NCBI RefSeq assembly: GCF_024199925.1
Contig: NZ_JANADR010000001.1
Location: 558,001 to 622,000, forward strand
Direction: 5' to 3'
DNA length: 64,000 nucleotides
Source: Bradyrhizobium sp. CCGUVB1N3
Lineage (GTDB): Bacteria; Pseudomonadota; Alphaproteobacteria; Rhizobiales; Xanthobacteraceae
The notes under the pieces are model-generated. The model made no database searches. It had not been told where the DNA came from and saw only the letters and a program-made list of their open reading frames with translations. Below are positions 1 through 10,640 of the stretch, piece after piece; position 1 is the stretch's first letter, and the number at the start of each line of letters is the position of its first letter. The position numbers were made by a program, and so were the translations under genes.

Positions 1-22
1 GGAAGAAGCGTTTTCCACTCTC

Positions 23-1921
23 ATGACGGCGAGCATCACCACGACCGAAGGCCAGGAGACCACGGCCCATGCGGGCTTTTGGGCCCTGACGCTCGGAAGC
101 ATCGGCGTCGTCTTCGGCGATATCGGCACCTCGCCGCTCTACGCATTCCACGAGGCGGTCAGAGGTGCGGCCCATGGCGAGCCGGTCTCGCGGGTCATCG
201 TGCTCGGCGTGCTTTCGCTGATCCTGTGGGCGCTCTTGATCGTCGTGACCGCCAAATATGTCCTGCTGCTGCTGCGCGCCGACAACAACGGGGAGGGCGG
301 CACGCTTTCGCTGATGGCGCTCGGCCAGCGCGCGCTCGGGCGTCGAAGCTGGCTCCTGCTCGCGCTCGGCGTCGTCGGCGCTTCCATGTTCATCGGCGAT
401 TCCATGATCACGCCGGCGATCTCGGTGCTGTCGGCGGTCGAAGGTCTCAAGCTCGCGACGCCCGCTTTCGAGCATTACGTCGTGCCGCTCACGGTCCTCA
501 TCCTGGCGCTGCTGTTCGCGGTCCAGAGCAAGGGGACCGCGCTGGTGGCCTCCGCCTTCGGGCCGGTGATGGTGGTCTGGTTTGCCTGCCTTGCGGTGAT
601 GGGCATCGTTCACATCGCCGACGATCCCTCGGTGCTGGCTGCGATCAATCCCTACTACGCGCTGCAATTCCTGCTGTCGCACGGCACGATCGGTCTCGTG
701 ACGCTCGGCGCCGTCTTCCTGGCGGTGACCGGCGGCGAGGCGCTCTATGCCGATCTCGGCCATTTCGGCCGCAAGCCGATCCAGTCGGCCTGGATGTTCT
801 TCGTGCTGCCTTCGCTCCTGATCAACTATTTCGGGCAGGGCGCGCTGGTGCTGTCCGACCCGAGCGCGATCGAACATTCCTTCTATCGCATGGTGCCAGA
901 GAAGCTCGTGCTGCCACTGGTCGGGCTTGCGACCGCGGCCACCGTGATTGCGAGCCAGGCGGTGATCACCGGCGCCTATTCGCTGGTCTATCAGGCCGTG
1001 CAGCTCGGCCTCTTGCCGCGCTTCGAGGTCCGCTACACCTCCGAATCCCACGCCGGCCAGATCTATCTGCCGCGCGTGAACCGGTTGCTCCTGATCGGCG
1101 TGATGCTGCTGGTCTTGTTGTTCCGCACCCCCAGCGGTCTTGCCTCGGCCTACGGCATCGCAGTTTCCACCACCATGGTCGCCGACGGCATCATGGGCTT
1201 CGTCGTGATCTGGAAGCTGTGGAACTGGCGCGCCGCGACGGCTGCCGCGGTGATCCTGCCCTTCGTCGTGGTCGACATGACCTTCTTCAGCGCCAATCTC
1301 CTGAAGCTGCTCGAGGGGGCCTGGGTGCCGCTGCTGTTCGGCGTCGTCATGGTCGCGATGATCTGGACGTGGCGGCGGGGCACGGGAATTCTGCTCCAGA
1401 AGACCCGCCGCATCGAGGTGCCGCTGGACGACCTGATCCGGAGCCTGGAGAAGCGGCCGCCGCACATCGTTAAGGGCACTGCGGTGTTCCTCACCAGCGA
1501 TCCCGCCTTCGTGCCGACCGCGCTGCTGCACAATCTCAAGCACAACAAAGTGCTGCATGAGCACAACGTGATCCTGACGATCGAGACGGCGCACACACCG
1601 CGGGTCGATCTGTCGGAGCGGTTCCGGATGGAGAAGATCAGCGACAAGTTCTCCAAGGTGCGGCTGCGCTTCGGATTCATGGAACAGCCGAACGTACCCA
1701 AGGCGCTCGCGATCGCCCGCAAGCAGGGCTGGCAGTTCGACATCATGTCGACGTCGTTCTTCGTGTCGCGGCGGTCGCTGAAGGCCTCTGCGCAATCGGG
1801 CATGCCGCTCTGGCAAGACCATATGTTCATCGCGCTCAGCCGGTCCGCCAACGACGCCACCGATTACTTCCAGATTCCGACGGGGCGGGTGGTTGAAGTC
1901 GGCACCCAAGTCACTATTTGA
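23..1921 (+). CDS. kup: Kup-family low-affinity potassium transporter (copy 1)
   Basis: Inner-membrane K+ uptake protein, probably a K+/H+ symporter. The 632-residue protein has the Kup signature [10 protein letters not shown] near residues 32-41, about twelve hydrophobic segments over residues 20-460, and a soluble C-terminal domain of about 170 residues; this length is normal for the family. The C-terminus is nearly identical to that of the next gene (both end [16 protein letters not shown]), so the two are tandem paralogues. The start is the first in-frame ATG and sits 22 bases inside the window, so upstream signals are not visible and no clear ribosome-binding site is seen. Family assignment is firm; the cation affinity is inferred. 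Confidence 0.95.
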   Translation: MTASITTTEGQETTAHAGFWALTLGSIGVVFGDIGTSPLYAFHEAVRGAAHGEPVSRVIVLGVLSLILWALLIVVTAKYVLLLLRADNNGEGGTLSLMALGQRALGRRSWLLLALGVVGASMFIGDSMITPAISVLSAVEGLKLATPAFEHYVVPLTVLILALLFAVQSKGTALVASAFGPVMVVWFACLAVMGIVHIADDPSVLAAINPYYALQFLLSHGTIGLVTLGAVFLAVTGGEALYADLGHFGRKPIQSAWMFFVLPSLLINYFGQGALVLSDPSAIEHSFYRMVPEKLVLPLVGLATAATVIASQAVITGAYSLVYQAVQLGLLPRFEVRYTSESHAGQIYLPRVNRLLLIGVMLLVLLFRTPSGLASAYGIAVSTTMVADGIMGFVVIWKLWNWRAATAAAVILPFVVVDMTFFSANLLKLLEGAWVPLLFGVVMVAMIWTWRRGTGILLQKTRRIEVPLDDLIRSLEKRPPHIVKGTAVFLTSDPAFVPTALLHNLKHNKVLHEHNVILTIETAHTPRVDLSERFRMEKISDKFSKVRLRFGFMEQPNVPKALAIARKQGWQFDIMSTSFFVSRRSLKASAQSGMPLWQDHMFIALSRSANDATDYFQIPTGRVVEVGTQVTI

Positions 1922-2063
1922 GCGAAATTGGCGGACTTATGCGATTTTTGCATGGCAAGGGCCCAAAATCGCGCTAGGCTATGCCGGTAGCGCAGGACTA
2001 TAAGCCCGCGCGCTCTGCCACCATTGTGCAGTGAAGCATCCTTAGAGGCCAATAGTCTCTCCC

Positions 2064-3992
2064 ATGACGAGTGAAGTCGCAGTTCCCGCCCCGGAAACGG
2101 TGGCGGCCAATGGGCATGCGGATGCCCACACCACCGCCGGCTTCGGCGCGCTGACGCTTGGCAGCATCGGCGTCGTCTATGGCGATATCGGTACCAGCCC
2201 GCTCTACGCGTTCCGCGAGGCGGTGACGGCGGCGTCAGGGGCGGAGGGCGCGCCGACGACCGCGGCCGTGCTCGGCGTGGTCTCGCTGATCCTGTGGGCG
2301 CTCGTCGTCGTGGTGACGCTGAAATACGTCGTGATCCTGCTCCGCGCCGACAACAACGGCGAGGGCGGCACGCTCGCCTTGATGGCGCTGGCCCAGCGCG
2401 CGGTCGGCACGGGCGGGGCGACCATCGTCCTGCTCGGCATCATCTCCGGCGCCCTGTTCTACGGCGATGCGGTGATCACGCCGGCGGTCTCCGTGCTGTC
2501 GGCCATCGAAGGCATGAAGGACGTCACGTTGACGTTCGAGCCTTACATCGTTCCGCTGACCGTGGTGATCCTGGTCGGCCTGTTCGCCGTGCAATCGCGC
2601 GGCACGGCCCGCGTCGCGGCGTTCTTCGGTCCGGTGATGTGCGTCTGGTTCGCAGTGATCGCGATCGCGGCGATCGGCCCGATTCTCCGTCAGCCGCAGG
2701 TGCTGTTCGCGCTGAACCCGCTCTACGCGATCTCCTTCATGCTCCACCACGGCATCATCGGCTTCGTCACGCTGGGTGCGGTGTTCCTGGCGGTCACCGG
2801 CGCCGAGGCGCTCTACGCCGACCTCGGCCATTTCGGCAAGCGGCCGATCCAGACTGCCTGGCTGTTCATTGTGCTGCCGTCGCTGGCGCTGAACTATCTG
2901 GGGCAGGGCGCTCTCGTCCTGGACGATCCCGGCGCGATCGTGAGCCCGTTCTTCCAGTTGTTTCCGCAAGGCTGGCTCCGCGGCAGCATGGTCGTGCTGG
3001 CCACCGCTGCGACCGTCATCGCCAGCCAGGCCGTCATCACCGGCGCCTATTCGCTGACGCGCCAGGCAATCCAGCTCGGGCTGCTGCCGCGATTTGAGAT
3101 TCGCCATACCTCCGAGGCCCATTCCGGCCAGATCTTCATCCCGCGCATCAACCAGCTGCTGCTGGTTGCCGTGATATTGATGGTCCTCCTGTTCCGTTCT
3201 TCCAGCGCGTTGGCGTCGGCCTACGGCATCGCCGTCACCGGCACCATGGTGGTCACGGGGATGATGGGCTTTGTGGTGGTCTGGAAGGCCTGGAGGTGGT
3301 CGCCGCTTGCTGCCGCCGCACTGATCGCGCCATTCCTGTTCCTCGACCTGACCTTCCTGGCGGCGAACCTGCTCAAGGTGTTCGAGGGCGGCTGGGTCCC
3401 GCTGGCGCTCGGCGCCCTCATGATCCTCCTGATGTACACGTGGCGGCGCGGCAGCCGGCTCCTGTTCGAGAAGTCGCGCAAGCTCGAGTTCCCGCTCGCC
3501 GACCTCGTGGCGATGCTGGAAAAGCGACCGCCGCAGCGGGTGCCCGGCACTGCCGTGTTCCTCACCTCGGACCCGCTGAGCGCGCCGACCGCGTTGATGC
3601 ATAGTCTGAAGCACTACAAGGTGCTGCATGAGAAGAATGTCATTCTCACCATCGAGACCGCGACGACCCCGCGCATCGATCCGTCCGAGCGCGTGAAGCT
3701 GGAGCAGGTCAGCCCGACCTTCTCCAAGGTGACGCTCAAGTTCGGCTTCATGGAATCGCCCAACGTGCCGAAGGCGCTGGCGATCGCCCGCAAGCTCGGC
3801 TGGCAGTTCGACATCATGTCGACCTCGTTCTTCCTGTCGCGCAGGGCGCTGAAGCCGGCCGCCCATTCCGGCATGCCGCGCTGGCAGGACCGCCTGTTCA
3901 TCTCGCTGAGCCGCTCGGCAAACGATGCCACCGACTATTTCCAGATCCCGAGCGGGCGGGTGGTCGAGGTCGGAACGCAGGTGACGATCTAA
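2064..3992 (+). CDS. kup: Kup-family low-affinity potassium transporter (copy 2)
   Basis: Second potassium uptake permease, 642 residues, with [11 protein letters not shown] at residues 40-50, about twelve membrane segments and the family's C-terminal cytosolic domain. It follows copy 1 in the same direction after about 140 bp, so it may have its own promoter. The N-terminal 25 residues are unlike copy 1, while the transmembrane core and the last 200 residues are highly alike, which indicates an old tandem duplication. Rhizobia often carry several kup copies; which copy works under which osmotic or pH condition cannot be told from sequence. Confidence 0.95.
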   Translation: MTSEVAVPAPETVAANGHADAHTTAGFGALTLGSIGVVYGDIGTSPLYAFREAVTAASGAEGAPTTAAVLGVVSLILWALVVVVTLKYVVILLRADNNGEGGTLALMALAQRAVGTGGATIVLLGIISGALFYGDAVITPAVSVLSAIEGMKDVTLTFEPYIVPLTVVILVGLFAVQSRGTARVAAFFGPVMCVWFAVIAIAAIGPILRQPQVLFALNPLYAISFMLHHGIIGFVTLGAVFLAVTGAEALYADLGHFGKRPIQTAWLFIVLPSLALNYLGQGALVLDDPGAIVSPFFQLFPQGWLRGSMVVLATAATVIASQAVITGAYSLTRQAIQLGLLPRFEIRHTSEAHSGQIFIPRINQLLLVAVILMVLLFRSSSALASAYGIAVTGTMVVTGMMGFVVVWKAWRWSPLAAAALIAPFLFLDLTFLAANLLKVFEGGWVPLALGALMILLMYTWRRGSRLLFEKSRKLEFPLADLVAMLEKRPPQRVPGTAVFLTSDPLSAPTALMHSLKHYKVLHEKNVILTIETATTPRIDPSERVKLEQVSPTFSKVTLKFGFMESPNVPKALAIARKLGWQFDIMSTSFFLSRRALKPAAHSGMPRWQDRLFISLSRSANDATDYFQIPSGRVVEVGTQVTI

Positions 3993-4138
3993 AGCTCCGC
4001 TTCAATGCGCTGCGATTTAGCTTTAAGTTCCGGGATATCGCTCAAGCCTTTGTAGCGCTTGATTTTCGTGAGCCGAGAGGCGAGGTTGCCGCCGGCCGGG
4101 GCAGCCCGGCCTAGCGCGCGGCCGTTCTGGAGGATGAA

Positions 4139-4465
4139 GTGGCAAACCAGGTGCAGGATCTGACCCCGGACGAGGTCGCCAAGGGTGTGAGCGAGGGGCG
4201 CTATCTGCTCGTCGACGTCCGTGAGCCCAACGAGGTTGCCGCGGAGGCCTACCCCTATGGCGTCGTCGTGCCGCTCTCGACCTTTGATCCCAAGGCGATC
4301 CCCGATCCCCAGGGCAAGGACGTCGTGTTCGCCTGCCGCTCCGGCAAGCGCTCGGTGACGGCCTCGCTCGCAGCGCAGGCGGCGGGCCTTGCCTACGACA
4401 AGCATCTTGCGGGCGGCATGCTCGGCTGGAAGGCCGCAGGGCTGCCGACCAAGGTAGGCGGCTGA
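4139..4465 (+). CDS. Single-domain rhodanese-like protein
   Basis: Small cytoplasmic sulfurtransferase-type protein of 108 residues with one rhodanese domain. It has the DVREPNE motif near residues 26-32 and an active-site loop CRSGKRS with the persulfide-forming cysteine at about residue 66, so it should be catalytically competent. The start is a GTG preceded by GGAGG five bases upstream; an ATG at 4134 is out of frame. It lies 8 bp before an aminotransferase gene, and the two are probably co-transcribed. The physiological sulfur acceptor is unknown; this class is used for sulfur relay, thiosulfate or cyanide handling. Confidence 0.85.
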   Translation: MANQVQDLTPDEVAKGVSEGRYLLVDVREPNEVAAEAYPYGVVVPLSTFDPKAIPDPQGKDVVFACRSGKRSVTASLAAQAAGLAYDKHLAGGMLGWKAAGLPTKVGG

Positions 4466-4473
4466 TCTACCCG

Positions 4474-5667
4474 ATGTCGTCCAAGATGACCTGCAAGAGC
4501 TCCTCCCTGAACAAGGTCTTCGCGGACCTGCCCGTGACCATCTTCGAGGCGATGTCGCAGGCCGCGCGCGATAATGCCGCCATCAATCTCGGCCAGGGCT
4601 TCCCGGACGATCCCGGTCCCGAGGACATCCGCCGCGCCGCGGCCGAAGCCTCGGTGAACGGCTACAACCAGTACCCGTCGATGATGGGCATTCCCGAGCT
4701 GCGCCAGGCGATCGCGACGCATTACGGGCACTGGCATGGGTTGAAGCTCGATCCGATGTCCGAGGTCATGGTGACCTCCGGCGGCACCGAGGCGCTGACC
4801 TCGGCGATCCTCGCGGTGGTGCAGCCCGGCGACGAGGTCGTCTGCTTCCAGCCGGTCTATGATTCCTATTTGCCGATCATCCGCCAGGCCGGCGGCATTC
4901 CGCGCCTGGTGCGGCTGCAGCCGCCGCACTGGCGGCTGGACGAGGACATGCTGAAAAGCGTGTTCAATTCAAAGACCAAGGCGGTCCTGTTCAACAACCC
5001 CTTGAATCCGTCCGCCGTCGTCTTTCCGCGCGAGGATCTCGAGCTGCTGGCGCGCTACTGCCAGAAGTTCGACGTCATCGCGATCTGCGACGAGGTCTGG
5101 GAGCACGTCACCTTCGACGAGCACAAGCATATCCCGCTGATCACCATCCCGGGCATGCGGGACCGCACCATCAAGATCGGCTCGGCCGGCAAGATCTTCT
5201 CGCTGACGGGCTGGAAGATCGGCTTCGTCTGCGCCGCGCCGCCCTTGCTGCGCGTCGTGGCCAAGGTGCATCAGTTCCTGACCTTCACCACCGCGCCCAA
5301 TCTGCAGGCCGCGGTCGCCTATGGCCTCGGAAAGCCGGACGAGTATTTCGTCTCGATGCGCAAGGATCTGGCGCGGAGCCGGGATCGCCTGACGAAGGGG
5401 CTCGAAAGCCTTGGCTTCCCGGTGCTGAAGTCGCAGGGCACCTACTTCCTCACCGTCGACCTGTCGCCGCTCGGCCTCAACGAGAGCGACACCGAGTTCT
5501 GCTGGCGCATCGTGAAGGACTACAAAGTCGCGGCGATCCCGGTGTCGGCGTTCTACGAGCAGGACCCGGTGACCTCGGTGGTGCGCTTCTGCTTTGCCAA
5601 GAAGGACGAAACCCTCGACACCGCGCTGGAGCGGCTGTCGGACGCGGTGCGCAGACGCAAGAGGTAG
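4474..5667 (+). CDS. PLP-dependent aminotransferase, class I/II (kynurenine/methionine aminotransferase-like)
   Basis: Fold-type I aminotransferase of 397 residues. The N-terminal stretch around residues 24-60 (INLGQGFPDDPGP) and the PLP-lysine loop SAGKIFSLTGWK (Lys about 240) are typical of the kynurenine-oxoglutarate/glutamine transaminase K and YbdL-like methionine aminotransferase group. NNPLNPS near residue 174 and CDEVWEH near 205 fit the cofactor site. It follows the rhodanese gene by 8 bp and precedes a polyamine-type binding protein by 7 bp. The ATG has no clear Shine-Dalgarno sequence and may be translationally coupled. The substrate is inferred only from the subgroup resemblance. 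Confidence 0.85.
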   Translation: MSSKMTCKSSSLNKVFADLPVTIFEAMSQAARDNAAINLGQGFPDDPGPEDIRRAAAEASVNGYNQYPSMMGIPELRQAIATHYGHWHGLKLDPMSEVMVTSGGTEALTSAILAVVQPGDEVVCFQPVYDSYLPIIRQAGGIPRLVRLQPPHWRLDEDMLKSVFNSKTKAVLFNNPLNPSAVVFPREDLELLARYCQKFDVIAICDEVWEHVTFDEHKHIPLITIPGMRDRTIKIGSAGKIFSLTGWKIGFVCAAPPLLRVVAKVHQFLTFTTAPNLQAAVAYGLGKPDEYFVSMRKDLARSRDRLTKGLESLGFPVLKSQGTYFLTVDLSPLGLNESDTEFCWRIVKDYKVAAIPVSAFYEQDPVTSVVRFCFAKKDETLDTALERLSDAVRRRKR

Positions 5668-5674
5668 ACCTGAG

Positions 5675-6796
5675 ATGACGAACGTCAGCCGCTCCTGGCT
5701 TTGCCTTGGTTTCGCAATCGCCGCGCTGACGTTGTTCTCCGCTCCGGCAGGGGCCGAGGAACGCGTCGTCAACTTCTACAACTGGTCCAACTATATGGCG
5801 CCGGATGTCCTTGAGGCCTTCACCAAGGAGACCGGCATCAAGGTGGTCTACGACACCTTCGACGCCAACGAGACGCTGGAGACGCGCCTGATGGCCGGCA
5901 AGTCCGGCTATGACGTCGTGGTGCCCACGGCGTATTTCCTCCAGCGTCAGATCAAGGCCAACATCTTCCAGAAGCTCGACAAGTCGAAGCTGCCGAACCT
6001 CGCCAATGCCTGGCCGGTGGTGACGCAGCGCCTTGGCATCTACGATCCCGGCAACGTCTACGCCGCCAACTACATGTGGGGCACGACGGGCATCGGCTAC
6101 AACGTCAAGAAGGTGAGGGAGATCCTCGGGCCGGATGCCAAGATCGATAGCTGGGACATCGTCTTCAAGCCGGAGAACCTCGCAAAATTCAGAGATTGCG
6201 GCGTGCACATGCTCGATTCCGCCGACGACATCTTCCCGGCGGCGCTGAACTATCTCGGGCTCGATCCGAACTCGACCAAGCAGGCGGACCTGGAGAAGGC
6301 CGCCGATGCCGTCGCCAAGGTCCGGCCCTCCGTGCGAAAATTTCACTCGTCCGAATATCTGAGTGCGCTCGCGACCGGCGAGATCTGCTTCGTGGTCGGC
6401 TGGTCCGGCGACATCATGCAGGCCCGAGCCCGCGCGGCTGAGGCCAAGAAAGACGATAGCAGCGGCATCGAGATCGGCTACACGATCCCGAAGGAGGGCG
6501 CGCAGATGTTCTTCGACAATCTCGCGATCCCCGCGGATGCCAAGAACGTCGCGGAAGCCTACGAGCTGATCAACTATCTCTACCGCCCGGACGTCGCCGC
6601 CAAGAATTCGGACTTCCTGTCCTACGCCAACGGCAACCTCGCGAGCCAAAAGCTGGTCGACCCAAAGATCCTGGGCGACAGGAACATCTATCCGGACGAG
6701 GCGACGCTCGCAAAGCTGTTCGTGATCACGGCGCGCGATCCGGCGACCCAGCGCATCATCAACCGGCTCTGGACCAAGGTGAAGACGGGGCGATAG
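5675..6796 (+). CDS. Periplasmic polyamine-type ABC substrate-binding protein (PotD/PotF-like)
   Basis: 373-residue extracytoplasmic solute-binding protein. A clear signal peptide (basic start, hydrophobic core, cut near APAGAEE at about residue 25) is followed by VVNFYNWSNYM, the usual start of mature PotF/PotD proteins. I chose the ATG at 5675 because a longer frame from 5594 runs inside the aminotransferase gene and would bury the signal peptide. No PotG/H/I permease or ATPase lies beside it, so it may serve a transporter encoded elsewhere. Putrescine, spermidine or a related amine is the likely ligand. Confidence 0.85.
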   Translation: MTNVSRSWLCLGFAIAALTLFSAPAGAEERVVNFYNWSNYMAPDVLEAFTKETGIKVVYDTFDANETLETRLMAGKSGYDVVVPTAYFLQRQIKANIFQKLDKSKLPNLANAWPVVTQRLGIYDPGNVYAANYMWGTTGIGYNVKKVREILGPDAKIDSWDIVFKPENLAKFRDCGVHMLDSADDIFPAALNYLGLDPNSTKQADLEKAADAVAKVRPSVRKFHSSEYLSALATGEICFVVGWSGDIMQARARAAEAKKDDSSGIEIGYTIPKEGAQMFFDNLAIPADAKNVAEAYELINYLYRPDVAAKNSDFLSYANGNLASQKLVDPKILGDRNIYPDEATLAKLFVITARDPATQRIINRLWTKVKTGR

Positions 6797-6837
6797 TCAC
6801 ACCGCATTCTGCGAGCGAAACAGTCCACAAAGCCAGA

Positions 6838-6940
6838 CCCTCACCCTGAGGAGCTTGCGTAGCAAGTGTCTCGAAGGGCGAGGCCACCAGCGGGGCCTTC
6901 ATCCTTCGAGACGCGCGTTCCGCGCTCCTCAGGATGAGGA
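6838..6940. repeat. Dispersed intergenic palindromic repeat (two inverted units)
   Basis: The 391-bp gap between 6796 and 7188 holds no credible gene. It contains two inverted units of about 45 bp: the first runs CCTCACCCTGAGGAGC to CTCGAAGGGCGAGG, the second CATCCTTCGAGACGCG to GCTCCTCAGGATGAGG. The same unit recurs at about 45396-45494. Such palindromes are widespread between Bradyrhizobium genes and may act as transcription terminators or mRNA stabilisers. A 70-codon frame across it has no support. Confidence 0.7.
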
Positions 6941-7187
6941 ACGGGCAGGCTGGCTCCCCTCGGAACGGGACGGTAGAGGGGCTGCCGTTGTGCCTGATAT
7001 CAACGCGGCAACCAAAACCTGCAAAACAACCCCATGCAAAGTAGATCCGCCACCTCCGGGTTGACTGGCGTGGCGGTGCCTAAGTCGCGATGAGGCTTGG
7101 CTTAATCGGCCCGCAGGCGCAAAACCCCAAGCACCTCGCCCGCAGCGCCCCGGAATGACTGTCGAGAGAGCAGGGGAGTGACGCCGC

Positions 7188-7520
7188 CTACCACGTATAA
7201 CGCACCGTGCCCTTACCGGCGTAGGAGCGCGTCACGTTGGAGAACTCGCCCTCGAAGGTCGCGGCGGCCGACCAGCCGTTGAGCCATTTCATCTCGGCGG
7301 AAGCGGTGGTCAGTGCGGAGTCGCTGGCGGCCCGTGCGCCGTTGGCGACGAAGCTCGCGCCCGGCAGGGCCTGGAACGTCGCGGCGACGGAGTGATCCGG
7401 ATTGAAGTCGTGCGCCCAGGCGGCGCGGCCGCGCAGGGTGAGGACACCGTTCGCAAGGGCGAAGGACTTGTCGGTACGCAGGCCGAGCTCGCTGCGCGTA
7501 TCAGTCACGCTCTTGGCGGC
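7188..7520 (-). pseudogene. Autotransporter B, C-terminal fragment (end of beta-barrel)
   Basis: About 106 codons that encode the last strands of an autotransporter beta-barrel, starting near VTDTRSELGLRTDKSF and ending VRYTW with the terminal aromatic residue expected of outer-membrane barrels. It is almost identical to the end of the intact neighbour at 13542. It is cut from the rest of its gene by an IS256-family element that inserted at 7521; the 7-bp target duplication TGGCGGC is at 7514-7520. Alone it lacks a signal peptide and most of the barrel and should not work. Confidence 0.85.
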
Positions 7521-8917
7521 GAGCTATGCAGAATTTTGGGTGACGAGGTGATCAGGCGGCGTGGGTTGCCGGCATTTGGATGACCTCGATGCCGTCGTTG
7601 AATCTGACACCTGCGATGATCTTCGGCAACTGATTTGTGCCTTTGAGCCGCCGCCAGGTTTTTGATGCGGCGATAACCAGCTTGAACACCATCAGCCTGG
7701 CGGTCGTTGCCGACAGCGATCCTTTCGTCCGCACGGTTCTGTGCCGCACGGTCGCGAACACGCTTTCGATGGGGTTGGTCGTGCGCAAGTGATCCCAATG
7801 CTCGGCAGGGAAGTCGTAGAAGGCCAGCAGTGCGTCGCGGTCCTTGGCGAGGCATTCGACCGCCCGGCCGTACTTGGCGCGATATTTCTGGGCGAAGATG
7901 TCGATCGCCGCTTCGGCGGCCGCCCGGTTCGGCGCCCAATAGACCTCGCGCAGGTCCTTCTTCATGTTGGCCTGCACCGAGAGCGGGACCTTGTCCAGGA
8001 CGTTGACGGTCTTGTGCACCCAGCAGCGCTGGTGCCGCGTGCCGGGACAGATCTCGTCAAGCGCCTTCCAGAAGCCGAGCGCGCCGTCACCAACGGCAAT
8101 TTCAGGGGCGATTTGCAACCCGCGCTGCTTCACGTCGATCAGGAGCTCACGCCAGCTCTGCGCGCTCTCGCGGACGCCGACCTGAAAGCCGATCAGCTCC
8201 TTCTTGCCTTCCGGCGTCGCGCCGATCAGCACCAGCATGCATTCGCCGTGGTCTTCCATGCGCGCCTGCAGGAAGACGCCATCGGCCCACACATACACGT
8301 AGCGTCGCGCCGACAGATCGCGCTTCTGCCAGCGCTCGTACTCGCCCTGCCACTCGGCCGTCAGCCGAGAAACCACCGCAGGCGACAGGTTTGGCGCGTC
8401 CTTGCCCAGCAGGGCCGTCAGTGCCTCCCGGAAATCGCCGGTCGAGATGCCGCGCAGATACAGCACCGGCAACAGCGCATCCAGGCTCCGGGTGCGCCGC
8501 GCCCACAGCGGCAGGATCGCCGAGCTGAACCGGATCCGCTCGCCATCGCTGGCCGCTCCACGGTCGCGAATCTTTGCCCGCGCCACTTCGACCGGGCCGA
8601 TGCCGGTCGCAATCGTCCGCGCCGGGCCGTAACCATGTCGCACGACACGGGCGCGCCCGTCGGCCAGCTTCAAATCCTTCACCGTGGCAAGAAACGTCTC
8701 GACTTCGACCTCCACGGCCTGCGCCAGAAGTTGCCGAGCACCAGCTCGCAGAATATTGGTCAGTGGATCGTCGATATCGTCGGGCTGACGAAGGGCAACA
8801 ATATTGCTAGTCTCGTTCATGGCGTATCGCTCTCCTTGAGAGGTTCTGGCAGGCTCGACACCCGCCTCGATACGCCGCCTATCTCAGTCCGTCATCACCC
8901 AGTTTCCCGCATAGCTC
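7521..8917. mobile_element. IS256-family insertion sequence, complete
   Basis: Element of 1,397 bp with imperfect inverted ends: the left end reads GAGCTATGCAGAATTTTGGG and the right end, reverse-complemented, GAGCTATGCGGGAAACTGGG. It is flanked by a 7-bp direct repeat TGGCGGC (7514-7520 and 8918-8924); the family usually makes 8 bp, so one base may have diverged or the end call may be off by one. It carries one transposase gene on the minus strand. Removing the element plus one repeat copy (1,404 bp) rejoins the autotransporter frame without a shift. It has an intact transposase and sharp ends and looks recent. Confidence 0.9.
7552..8820 (-). CDS. IS256-family transposase
   Basis: DDE transposase of 422 residues, full length for the family. 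Recognisable points are the first acidic residue in YVWADGVF, the second in VGDGALGFWKAL, the CWVHK motif between them and the glutamate in TTNPIESVFATVRHRT. The gene lies inside the inverted repeats of its element and on the same strand as the autotransporter it interrupts. No frameshift or stop is seen, so it is probably active. Confidence 0.95.
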   Translation of the reverse strand: MNETSNIVALRQPDDIDDPLTNILRAGARQLLAQAVEVEVETFLATVKDLKLADGRARVVRHGYGPARTIATGIGPVEVARAKIRDRGAASDGERIRFSSAILPLWARRTRSLDALLPVLYLRGISTGDFREALTALLGKDAPNLSPAVVSRLTAEWQGEYERWQKRDLSARRYVYVWADGVFLQARMEDHGECMLVLIGATPEGKKELIGFQVGVRESAQSWRELLIDVKQRGLQIAPEIAVGDGALGFWKALDEICPGTRHQRCWVHKTVNVLDKVPLSVQANMKKDLREVYWAPNRAAAEAAIDIFAQKYRAKYGRAVECLAKDRDALLAFYDFPAEHWDHLRTTNPIESVFATVRHRTVRTKGSLSATTARLMVFKLVIAASKTWRRLKGTNQLPKIIAGVRFNDGIEVIQMPATHAA

Positions 8918-10579
8918 TGGCGGCATAGGCGAGTGCAAAGGCATTACTGCCTGAGACGACGGACTCCGCATAGCCCGGCAGGTTGAACGTCGTGAACTGG
9001 CCCGCGGCATAGGGCGTGATGCCGAAGCCGCCGATCCACGGCGCAATGAAGCGATAACCGCCTTCGAGCCGGCCGCTCCACGCATTGGCGTTGAACTCGG
9101 CACGCAGGCGATCGACGCCGGCAAGGGTGACGGTGCGATCGGTGGTGACGTCCTGCCAGCCATAGGCCAGCGCGGCGGAGATGTAGCTCGGGCCGTTGGT
9201 GTGGCGGAGATAGGCGCCGGCCTGGAACAGGTCGGAGCGGCCGCTGCCGCCATTGGCGACGGAGAAGCTGGTGCCGCCGCCGGCGAGCGCAAAGCCGGCC
9301 AGTGTCTGCGGCGAGAACCAATACTCGGCGCCGGCCGCGGTGCCGAACAGGCGGCTGGTCGCGCTGTTTGATCCCTGCGCGGTGCTGCCATCCGTCGTCT
9401 GCGATCCGGCGAAGCCGGAAGCCCACACGCTCCAGCGCTGCTCGAACGTCGTGGCCGGTGGCGCCTTGGTGAGCATGGCATAGGCCTCGCGCGCGGCGCC
9501 TGCCGGCGCGCTGTCCGCATAGGCCGGCGGAGCGGAGCCGCCGGTGTCGCGGCCGGCACTGAAGGGATCGGTGAGCAGGCCCATGAACTGGCCCATGGCC
9601 TGGAAGGTGGCCTGCTGCGCGCCCGTCGCGGTCTCGCCCGAGGCTTGTGTCAATCCGGCGGCCGTGAGCCCGCTATAGACCAGCGAGATGCCGCCGTTCG
9701 CATTGAACGAGCGGATGATGGCATTGCCGACACTCTGCTGATTGCCGCTCGGGCTGCCACCCGATGGCGGAACGAAGCTCAGCACCAGGTTGAGATAGGC
9801 GTGCGTGGCGTCGTAGCTCAGTGTGGTCTGGAGATTCGACGGCAGGTTGGTCTGGACGGCAGAACCGAACGTGCCGCTGACGCTGCCGGCGGTCAGGATG
9901 GTGTACTGCTTGGCGACGTAGCTGCCCGGCGCGAACACGGCATTGACGGTTGCGCCGCCCAGTGTCGCGCTACCTGTCACGTTGACGGAGGAGGCCGTCG
10001 CCGGATTGACCGCGACTAGATAGTAGGCGCCCGACTGGAACGCGAGATTGCCGGAGATCGCAAGCGATGTGCCGGCGGTGCCATTGCCGCCGAGCAGCGC
10101 GCCGCCGCTGTTGATCGCGGTGCCGCCGACCGTTCCCGTGCCCATCAGCGCGGCGCTCGCATCCACCGTCACGCCGATCGAGGATGCGATCGAGCCGTCC
10201 ACGCGCAGGACGCCGCCGCCGACAGTCGTGGCGCCGGTATAGGTGTTGATGCCCGCCAGGGTCAGCGTGCCGGTGCCGACCTTGATCAGCGAGGCACCGG
10301 TGCCGCCGCCGGATCCGCCATCGGCGATCACGCCGGTGACGTTGGTCGACAGATTGTTGCTGCCGACCGTCAGCTCGTTGGCGCCGAGCTCGAATGTCCC
10401 TCCGCCGAGGAGTGAACCGGCGGTGAGCTTGTTATCGCCGTTCGGACCAGAGGTCATCGAGAGGTCGAAGACGGAGCCGACCGAGGCGTTGAACAATTGC
10501 GCGTTGCCGGGCGTGGAGTTGCCTTCGAACAGCGAGTGGCCGACGTTCATGATGAGGGCGCTGCCGGCCGTGGCGTTGG
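8918..10579 (-). pseudogene. Autotransporter B, middle fragment (passenger end and most of beta-barrel)
   Basis: About 550 codons from the passenger repeats (ATAGSALIMNVGHSLFEG) through PATR-type segments (GTGTLTLAGINTYTGATT) and most of the C-terminal autotransporter domain, ending GSNAFALAYAA where the IS256 element enters. On the other side the frame is cut by the IS3-family element at 10580. An open frame continues beyond each junction into IS sequence (8895-10769), but those tails are not autotransporter. The barrel part is nearly identical to that of the gene at 13542. Without signal peptide or last strands it cannot be exported. Confidence 0.85.
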
Positions 10580-10640
10580 TGGACTGCACCCCTGAAGCGA
10601 GACACGATAATTTCAGTGACAGGCATTTCAAGGATGACCT

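Noticed and set aside
2235..3866. 543-codon frame opposite kup2
   Set aside because: It is a low-complexity Gln/Arg/Asp/His composition shadow of a clear kup gene.
6855..7064. 69-codon frame after the polyamine-binding protein gene
   Set aside because: It covers a palindromic intergenic repeat and has no ribosome-binding site or family resemblance.
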